64,000 bases of DNA from Isoetes taiwanensis (taxonomy: Eukaryota; Streptophyta; Lycopodiopsida; Isoetales; Isoetaceae). The DNA lies in contig JAJEKV010000030.1 in the NCBI GenBank assembly GCA_021234155.1, positions 6,257,890-6,321,889 of the forward strand, read 5' to 3'. A program made the position numbers and the translations under genes. This document shows positions 57,530-64,000 of this stretch, piece after piece (position 1 is the first letter of the stretch; each line of letters opens with the position of its first letter). A model generated the notes under the pieces. The model was not told where the DNA came from, searched no databases, and saw only the letters and a program-made list of their open reading frames with translations.

Positions 57530-60408
57530 AGAGCTTGTTTAAGGTCCATACTAGACTAATCTTGTGCATGGATCAGCTAGTTTATCCCACTACCTGCGGC
57601 GTGCCCAAAGTGGAGGACAACGTATAGGCTTTTAAGTTCTACCACGCAGTTTTAGGGGGATCATTATCATTATAACCCCAAAGAACCAACTCCCAAAGAT
57701 AAACATACATTGGCAAGGTTTGAACCCATGACCAAATGAACATTTATTTTAGCATTACTAGGCCTATACCAACTCACCACACATCCGTTGGGCAAAACTT
57801 TTGCCTTACATGCACACTTTGTAGGCAGGATTTAATCCCGCCTTAGGAAGTTGGGCACCATAGCGGTCGATCTATGGCCCATTATTTTTTTAGAGCTTGT
57901 TTAAGGTCCAGACTAGACTAATCTTGTACAGACTAGCTAGTTTATCCCACTACCTTGCGGCAGCCAAAGTGGAGGACACGTATAGGCTTTTAAGTTCTAC
58001 CACGTCGGGGATCATTATCATTATAACCCGGTAACCAACTCCCAAAGATTAACATACATTGGCAAGGTTTGAACCCATGACCAAATGAACATTTATTTTG
58101 GCATTACTAGGCCTATACCAACTCACCACACATCCGTTTGGGCAAAACTTTTGCCTTACATACACACTTTGTAGGCGGGATTTAATCCGCCTTAGGAAGT
58201 TGGCACCATAGCCTGTAAGGCGGTCGGTCGATCCATGGCCCATTATTTTTTAGAGCTTGTTTAAGGTCCATACTAGACTAATCTTGTGCAGACTAGCTAG
58301 TTTATCCCACTACCTTTGCGGCGACCAAAGTGGAGGACACATTATAGGCTTTTAAGTTTACCACGTTGGGGATCATTATCATGATAACCCCAGTAACCAA
58401 CTCCCAAAGATAAACATACATTGGCAAGGTTTGAACCCATGACCAAATGAACATTTATTTTGGCATTACTAGGCCTATACCAATCACCACACATCCAGTT
58501 GGGCAAAACTTTTGCCTTACATGCACACTTTGTGGGCAGAGGATTTAATCGCCTTAGGAAGTTGGCACCATAGCGTAAGACGGTCGATCCATGGCCCATT
58601 ATTTTTTTAGTGCTTGTTTAAGGTCCATACTAGACTAATCTTGTCTGGGACTAGCTAGTTTATCCCACTACCTGGCGGACCTAAAGTGGAGGACGCGTAT
58701 AGGCTTTTAAGTTCTACTGCGTCGGGGATCATTATCATTATAACCCGGGTAACCAACTCCCAAAGATAAACATACATTGGCAAGGTTTGAACCCATGACC
58801 AAATGAACATTTATTTTGGCATTACTAGGCCTATACCAACTCACCACACATCCGTTGGGCAAAACTTTTGCCTTACATGCACACTTTGTGGGGTGGATTT
58901 AATCCGCCTTTAGGAAGTTGGGCACCAACAAATGATCGATCCATGGCCCATTATTTTTTTTTTAGAGCTTGTTTAAGGTCCATACTAGACTAATCTTGTG
59001 CGGACTAGCTAGTTTATCCCACTACCTTGGCGGCGACCAAAGTGGAGGATACATTATAGGCTTTTAAGTTCTACCACGGGGATCATCATCATTATAACCC
59101 CAGTAACCAACTCTCAAAGATAAACATACATTGGCAAGGTTTGAACCCATGACCAAATGAACATTTATTTTGGCATTACTAGGCCTATACCAACTCACCA
59201 TACATCCGTTGGGCAAAACTTTTGCCTTACATGCACACTTTGTGGCGGATTTAATCCAGCCTTAGGAAGTTGGGCACCATTTAATAAGGCGGTGGTCGAT
59301 CCATGGCCCATTATTTTTTAGAGCTTGTTTAAGGTCCATACTAGACTAATCTTGTCTGGACTAGCTAGTTTATCCCACTACCTTGCGGCAGACCAAAGTG
59401 GAGGACACATTATAGGCTTTTAAGTTCTACCACGCCGGGCATCATTATCATTATAACCCTAGTAACCAACTCCCAAAGATAAACATACATTGGCAAGGTT
59501 TGAACCCATGACCAAATGAACATTTATTTTGGCATTACTAGCCTATACCAACTCACCACACATCAGTTGGGCAAAACTTTTGCCTTTACATGCACACTTT
59601 GTGGCGGGGATTTAATCTCGCCTTAGGAAGTTGGGCACCATGGCCATTGTAAGGCGGCGATTGATCCATGGCCCATTATTTTTAGAGCTTGTTTAAGGTC
59701 CATACTAGACTAATCTTATGCCAGACTAGCTAGTTTATCCCACTACCTTCGCGGCTGACCAAAAGTGGAGGACATTATAGGCTTTTTAAGTTCTACCGCG
59801 TCGGGGATCGTTATCGTATAACCCCAGTAACCAACTCCCAAAGATAAACATACATTGGCAAGATTTGAACCCATGACCAAATGAACATTTATTTTGGCAT
59901 TACTAGGCCTATACCAACTCACCACACATCCGTTGGGCAAAACTTTTGCCTTACATGCACACTGGGCGGTGGATTTAATCCGCCTTAGGAAGTTGGGCAC
60001 CATAGCATTTGTCGTGATCGATCCATGGCCCATTATTTTTTTAGAGCTTGTTTAAGGTCCATACTAGACTAATCTTGTACGGACTAGCTAGTTTATCCCA
60101 CTACCTTACTGGCGCCCAAAAAGTGGAGGACACCGTATAGGCTTTTAAGTTCTACCACGGGGATCATTATCATTATAACCCCAGGTAACCAACTCCCCCA
60201 AAGATAAACATACATTGGCAAGGTTTGAACCCATGACCAAATGAACATTTATTTTGGCATTACTAGGCCTATACCAACTCACCACACATCAGTTGGGCAA
60301 AACTTTTGCCTTACATGCACCTTTGTAGTGGATTTAATCCCGCCTTAGGAAGTTGGGCACCATAGTATTTGTAAGACAACGGTCGATCCATGGCCCATTA
60401 TTTTTTTG
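57530..60408 (-). repeat. Reverse tandem array, about 357-bp unit, 8 copies
   Basis: The same repeat core in the opposite orientation, with B-box complements (GGTTTGAACC) near 57716, 58064, 58428, 58784, 59141, 59499, 59857 and 60222. Units are shorter because the 5' block of the forward unit is replaced by one containing ATGGGCCATGGATCGA. The tail ends TTAAACAAGCTCTAAAAA. The steady 348-365 bp period shows real tandem amplification. Confidence 0.9.
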
Positions 60409-60659
60409 TTAGGATAAACATATCTTGACATATCCTAGGACTTTTCAACTAATCTTGAAGTATTTTGTAGTGCCCACCATGAAGTCCCACATTAGATAGC
60501 ACCTTTTCAACTTCATGCATGGCGGCTTCCTAGAGCTTTGGGGTGATTTATTCCAAGCAAGCGGGATACTAATGTAAACCATCTTGTCTATGATTCTCAA
60601 GAAAGCATGAAGGGTGCATATGTGTACTCTTCTTAACTTGGAATTGAGAAACTGGCATC

Positions 60660-62300
60660 AAGGTTGTGTCCTTCTCTTCTCTATTTGGTGGCTCATCCCG
60701 GACGCGATCCTAATATACTCTTGTCCAATCCAATTTGAATCTCTTCTTGCATAGAGGCCGGTAGGGACAAGCATGAGTAGTCTTACCAGACACCATGCTT
60801 CATTACGTACATGCATTTTATTGTCTTCAAATCTGCAAAGAAGATGCCATTCAACCTCGTTACTCACCATATCCGAGGGCGCAAGTTTTTCTCCGATTAC
60901 GTGACAAAAGCAATCATTGTGGGAATGGGTGTTTGATCAAAACCCATTTTGTTATCTTTGTGATTTTCCTGCGTACTGAAATAAACCAACCCACCAAATG
61001 TGATCTTAATTTGGACGGGAAAACTTACCATCTAGATTTGACTCTTCATTCCACGTATTCAAAGCTCTGTTCATTAGACTTCGGTTGAAACCCTCTCGCA
61101 TTTTTCGCCTTTCACCAATTCCATTTCTTCCGACTTCAAAACAATTCTTAGTTTGCCGGTAGCACTCTTCTACCTTCATATCATAAAATCGAACCAAAGG
61201 CTGAAGCATTCTAGTTAAGTCTATCCGGCCAATTGTTATTTTCATTAAAAGCGAGAAAGTCTCACCAAAGCCGACTTCTTCTTACCTTTGGTATAGGATG
61301 CCAATGTATCCACGTTGACTTCTGGCGGTCGGTGATACATATCACCAAGAAGCTCTTGCACTTGTACGTTTCTCGATGACCTACAAGTCCTCACACTAGT
61401 CATCCTTGGTAGTAGAATAGTTTTGGTAATGCCTTGTTGTTTAAGGCCATCACGCAAGCATCCGAACAAAAGCAATATAAGCTTGCCTACTTATTCAGAC
61501 ATTGTCACCACAGTTCTTGCAGCGATTCGAGGTTTGTTGTTCCCCAACTCCTGCAGCAGTTGATGTACTACTGGCTTTCCTAAGTTGAATGCTACGGGGA
61601 AGCTTTAACATTCTCAATACATCATCTTTAGTAACTAATTTCTTTAATAAACCGCAATATTAGCGGGTTTTCTCTTATTACTAATACGCAAGATTTGGAT
61701 CAACAAGCTTTTTTTAATAGCCATGACCCTTTTTTTGAGCCTCCACCCCCGGGGGCTAATATATTTATGGGCTTGGGTTTTGCCCTCTCCCGATACCGGT
61801 GGAGTTCTTTTCAAGCGTTTGACCCGCTTGTGAAGGGAATCATTTTCTTCGCGCCAACCCTCTTCATTCCTTGTTGCGGTGCATTCATCTCGACCACCAA
61901 TTTTACGATTTGCTACCTCCAATTCAATGAGCTTGCGGCATTGTTGAGGCAGTAGTTACGCCTGTTGGAGCTGATTAACATCGATAAAACTTTGCAATTG
62001 AATCCATACAAGTGGTTATACATGGCACGCAAATGTGGATCAGTATTACCATTAACCAAATTATTACAGTAACCTAGTAACCCTTGCTTTGTCCCTTACA
62101 AGCAAATTCAATAAGAATGGGATGCAGTGGAAGTTTGGATGGGCTCGAGTGCAAGGATCACATGGATACAGTTGGCCTTTAGCCCAGAGGTCTATATTCA
62201 TGGCTCTTAAGCTCGCAATGCATCTTCATCTATTGGTTGCTTCAAGTGAACTTATTCGTAAGGCGAGGCATTCTTTTGGCACTTGCACTCTAAATTGACC
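60660..62300 (-). pseudogene. Element 2 transposase-like gene, N-terminal part, frameshifted
   Basis: Read from right to left: NHLYGFNCKVLSMLISSN near 62020-61960. Then a coiled-coil-like charged stretch (61920-61780: REENDSLHKRVKRLKRT). Then TKDDVLRMLKLP at 61632-61597, followed by GVGEQQTSNRCKNCGDNV, with a possible zinc-binding cysteine pair. Then 61475-61245 and 61245-61006 (VRFYDMKVEECYRQTKNC), and finally 60870-60660. The coiled coil followed by TKxxxLxML matches the order in element 1. The frame is broken at least five times. Confidence 0.5.
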
Positions 62301-62696
62301 CTTGAATTAGTTTGATCACAAAGCGAAGTATTAGAAGGAAGAACACTCAAAGGAATGCAATGGCGACTTCGGAAACCAAATACCTTTGCCATAGGCGTTG
62401 CAAAAAAGACCGGGGGCGGAGATTAAATTAGGAAGATTCTTGCCAACAAACGAGCGAAATTGAAAATTTTTGCTCTATTTCTTCGGCAAGAATCCTCCAT
62501 AATTCAATTCAAAACTTACCGGGCGCGATGGCAAGATCGTTGGCATTTCGATGGCCGCGATGGCAAGGTCGATAAGCGAGGGCAAGCTTCGATCGATGGC
62601 GCTGAAGCTTCGATGGCATAAACTTCGAAAGGTGGGAAAAACGAAAATCCTAGATATAATCATCAAATATTCGTGTCGTTAGGAAATAATGATTGC

Positions 62697-62778
62697 GGGG
62701 GTTAGGTTGGGGGGTTAGGTTGGAGGTTAGGTAGTTAGGTTGGGGGAGAGTGAAAGTTAGGTATGGAGGGGGGGAAGC
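62697..62778 (+). repeat. G-rich GGTTAG-like subterminal tract of element 2
   Basis: Repeated GGTTAGGTTGG and GGGTTAGG units with longer G-runs occur 80-160 bp inside the right end. The plus strand has many runs of three or more G and could form G-quadruplexes. It resembles degenerate telomere-type repeat. No equivalent is seen at the left end. Confidence 0.75.
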
Positions 62779-62823
62779 TAGGTTCGGGATCCTACGTGGC
62801 GGCCCCTTTAATATATTCTTAGG

Positions 62824-62856
62824 AGGCCCTTATTTGACCTCAAAAAAACTCTAATG
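62824..62856 (-). repeat. Right terminal inverted repeat of element 2
   Basis: Inverse of 44167-44197, ending AAAACTCTAATG. The rest of the copia LTR follows directly. Confidence 0.9.
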
Positions 62857-62934
62857 TGGGAAGCTCGGGGAGGAAGCGTCTCTGTTTTGTATCTTCTCTC
62901 TATTTTCAATACATTGAAAACCTAAAGTCTTTCA
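62857..62934 (+). repeat. Right copia LTR, last 78 bp
   Basis: TGGGAAGCTCGGGGAGGAAG through AAAGTCTTTCA matches the left LTR 31675-31752 with two or three changes. Together with 44039-44166 it completes a 206-bp LTR. Confidence 0.9.
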
Positions 62935-62939
62935 TGTAG
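62935..62939. repeat. Target-site duplication TGTAG (right)
   Basis: Identical to the five bases before the left LTR at 31539-31543. It marks the outer right end of the nest. Confidence 0.9.
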
Positions 62940-62989
62940 CATCCATAACCATGTTTTTGTCAAGATTCATGTGAACAACCTCATCTGAC

Positions 62990-63270
62990 TGTTAGAATAG
63001 TATAATGTGATATATATTGGACATGTTAAGTCATTGTAACTTAACGTTGTAACTTAACGTTGTATCCCATGGGGCATTTTATATTAGCTCATGGGTCCCC
63101 CCATTCTTTACCTTTTTCCCTATTTGCCACCCAACATGAGGACGTGGCACATATATATGTACACCTTATGAGTTAGGGTAATACATAAGTTTCTTGCTCC
63201 TTTGTTGCTTGCAGCGTCTCCTCCTCTCTCCATAGTGTTTTGATGTTCAGATCATCTTCTCCACTCAACA
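62990..63270 (+). repeat. 5' LTR of a third LTR retrotransposon, 281 bp
   Basis: Begins TGTTAGAATAGTATAATG and ends CTCCACTCAACA, followed by TT and the primer site. It contains an internal short duplication (TAACTTAACGTTG twice) and a TATATATGTACACC block that may be promoter sequence. The rest of the element lies beyond the window. Confidence 0.75.
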
Positions 63271-63272
63271 TT

Positions 63273-63284
63273 TGGTATCAGAGC
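63273..63284 (+). other. Primer-binding site of the third LTR element
   Basis: TGGTATCAGAGC is the exact common plant copia primer site complementary to initiator-methionine tRNA. A second, slightly altered copy (TGGTATCGGAGG) is at 63858-63869. Confidence 0.85.
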
Positions 63285-63584
63285 GGTGTTCCATCCTTGG
63301 GTGCTTCATTCGTGTAGGAGAGGAAGTATTTTGAGAAGGTTTTTACGCTTTGTGAAAAGCAGTGATTTTAACCCTAACTTGTGTTTGAGCCTAGAGAGAA
63401 GCATTCTTAAGCATTCTTACGTTATGGAGAGTTGCATGCGGCGTTAACCAAGCTAAAAGCGACCCTTGAGTGTAAAATCGAAAAGATTTCTTTGCGGCCC
63501 TTGCACATTGCCTTGCATGTTGAAGATAGAGTAGGGGTTTGCTTGATTTGTGGCTTTGATTAGAAGAGGCTTGTGTTCTTCACA

Positions 63585-63614
63585 ATGGACACTGGAAAAG
63601 GTGTTCATGAATGA
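63585..63614 (+). pseudogene. gag: Truncated gag start of the third LTR element
   Basis: ATG followed by codons for DTGKGVHE, then TGA. The position, about 300 bp after the primer site, is right for the start of copia gag. The sequence switches back to LTR at 63623, so gag is cut off by the tandem duplication. Confidence 0.35.
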
Positions 63615-64000
63615 AAAGTTCACTTAACGTTGTAACTTAACGTTGTATCCCATGGGGCATTTTATATTAGCCCATGGGTCCCCCATTCTTTACCTTTTCC
63701 CCCTATTTGCCACCCAACATGAGGACGTGGCACATATATATGTACACCTTATGAGTTAGGGTAATACATAAGTTTCTTGCTCCTCCTTTGTTGCTTGCGG
63801 CGTCTCCTCCCTCTCCATAGTGTTTTGATGTTCGGATCATCTTCTCCACTCAACATTTGGTATCGGAGGTGTTCCATCCTTGGGTGCTTCGTACGTGTAG
63901 GAGAGGAAGTATTTTGAGAAGGTTTTTACGCTTTGTGAAAAGCAGGCGATTTTAACCCTATGTTTGAGCCTAGAGAAGCATTCTTAAGCATTCTTACGTT

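Larger units (their letters stand above)
54823..60450. repeat. 5.6-kb unit of two opposed tandem arrays with inverted ends
   Basis: The unit starts AGTTGAAAAGTCCTAGGA...ATATGTTTATC and ends with the reverse complement of that sequence (60409-60450). Between lie six forward copies and eight reverse copies of one repeat family, meeting near 57.53 kb. It lies between the C- and N-terminal parts of the element 2 transposase gene, so it is probably a later insertion or an expanded intron. Confidence 0.8.
44167..62856. mobile_element. Element 2: 18.7-kb TIR element with cargo modules, palindrome clusters and a split transposase gene
   Basis: It begins CATTAGAGTTTTTGAGGTCA and ends with the reverse complement, interrupting the copia right LTR. 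From left to right it has: unrecognised plus-strand coding modules separated by five clusters of a GC-rich palindrome (44.5-54.1 kb), minus-strand transposase C-terminal part (54.2-54.8 kb), a 5.6-kb opposed tandem array (54.8-60.4 kb), minus-strand transposase N-terminal part (60.7-62.3 kb) and a G-rich tract (62.7 kb). No target duplication is evident (flanks CAAAT and TGGGA). It shares the first 8 terminal bases and transposase motifs with element 1. Such a cargo load is unusual for a plant cut-and-paste transposon. Confidence 0.75.
31544..62934 (+). mobile_element. Ty1/copia retrotransposon with two TIR elements nested inside
   Basis: The outer element runs from LTR to LTR and is flanked by TGTAG. 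It contains, in order: left LTR, primer site, gag, protease, integrase, reverse transcriptase, [element 1], RNase H, polypurine tract, first part of right LTR, [element 2], rest of right LTR. The gene order protease-integrase-RT-RNase H defines copia rather than gypsy. Subtracting the 7,360-bp and 18,690-bp insertions leaves 5,341 bp, normal for plant copia. The gag and pol frames carry several stops and shifts, so the element is inactive unless these are sequence errors. Confidence 0.9.
63040..64000 (+). repeat. 583-bp tandem duplication of LTR, primer site and leader
   Basis: Sequence from CTTAACGTTGTAACTTAACG at 63040 repeats from 63623 to the window end with a few differences, mostly lost or changed bases at GC-rich spots. 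The unit holds most of the LTR, the primer site and the leader up to the gag start. It probably arose by unequal exchange or template switching during reverse transcription. Confidence 0.85.

Noticed and set aside
57218-60033. Repeated short ORFs containing GCVVSWYRPSNAK
   Set aside because: They are the same frame recurring in each tandem unit across the A/B-box region. They start and stop at arbitrary repeat positions and reflect repeat structure, not a protein family.
55000-60300. True tRNA genes at the GGTTCAAACC motifs
   Set aside because: Only box-like motifs are present. The flanking bases do not pair into acceptor, D and anticodon arms, so at most these are tRNA-derived repeats.
44167-62856. 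Integrated large DNA virus or Polinton/Maverick
   Set aside because: The size and multi-gene content invited this. I saw no major capsid, packaging ATPase, protein-primed DNA polymerase, retroviral-type integrase or 5-6 bp target duplication. The transposase motifs shared with the 7.4-kb element favour a TIR transposon.

Overview
The window looks like intergenic DNA from a large land-plant nuclear genome. LTR retrotransposons with tRNA-iMet-type primer sites (TGGTATC...), a plant-style LINE remnant with a zf-RVT-like end, tRNA-like repeats and AT-rich spacer dominate. I recognise no complete host gene, rRNA or tRNA, and the lineage cannot be fixed from the sequence. Short reading frames and frameshifts are common. 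Repeat copies differ mostly at short GC-rich spots, so part of the apparent decay may be base-calling or assembly error.

Left part, 1-31.5 kb: a reverse-strand LTR with primer site (1.95-2.33 kb), a 445-bp tandem repeat (3.1-4.3 kb), an unrecognised broken coding stretch (4.6-5.2 kb), a possible short first exon with a perfect splice donor (5.84 kb), a LINE fragment (8.5-9.7 kb), long AT-rich gene-poor DNA with small local duplications, a possible reverse-strand promoter with first exon (23.2-23.5 kb), and a 201-codon unassigned ORF (27.0 kb).

Core, 31.54-62.93 kb: one nested structure. A Ty1/copia element is flanked by the 5-bp duplication TGTAG at 31539-31543 and 62935-62939. Two large terminal-inverted-repeat (TIR) elements interrupt it. 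Element 1 (35775-43134, 7,360 bp) sits between reverse transcriptase and RNase H. Element 2 (44167-62856, 18,690 bp) sits inside the 3' LTR. Removing both leaves a 5,341-bp copia, a normal size. Both TIR elements begin CATTAGAG and end CTCTAATG, neither shows a target-site duplication, and both carry broken genes sharing two protein motifs (TKEEILSML/TKDDVLRML near the N-terminus, GMEKSHKQAK near the C-terminus). They look like members of one transposon family that I cannot match to a known superfamily.

Element 2 is the most unusual part. Its left 10 kb holds several unrecognised coding modules. Five clusters of a GC-rich palindrome (core CGCACCGTGGCCACGGTGCG), about 2 kb apart, separate them. 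Each cluster has its own spacer sequence, and two clusters lie between convergent genes. Its right half holds the transposase gene on the minus strand, split by a 5.6-kb insertion. That insertion is two opposed tandem arrays of a repeat with Pol III-like A and B boxes (6 copies forward, 8 copies reverse), closed by its own inverted ends.

Right edge, 62.99-64.0 kb: the start of a third LTR element whose LTR, primer site and leader are tandemly duplicated with a 583-bp period.
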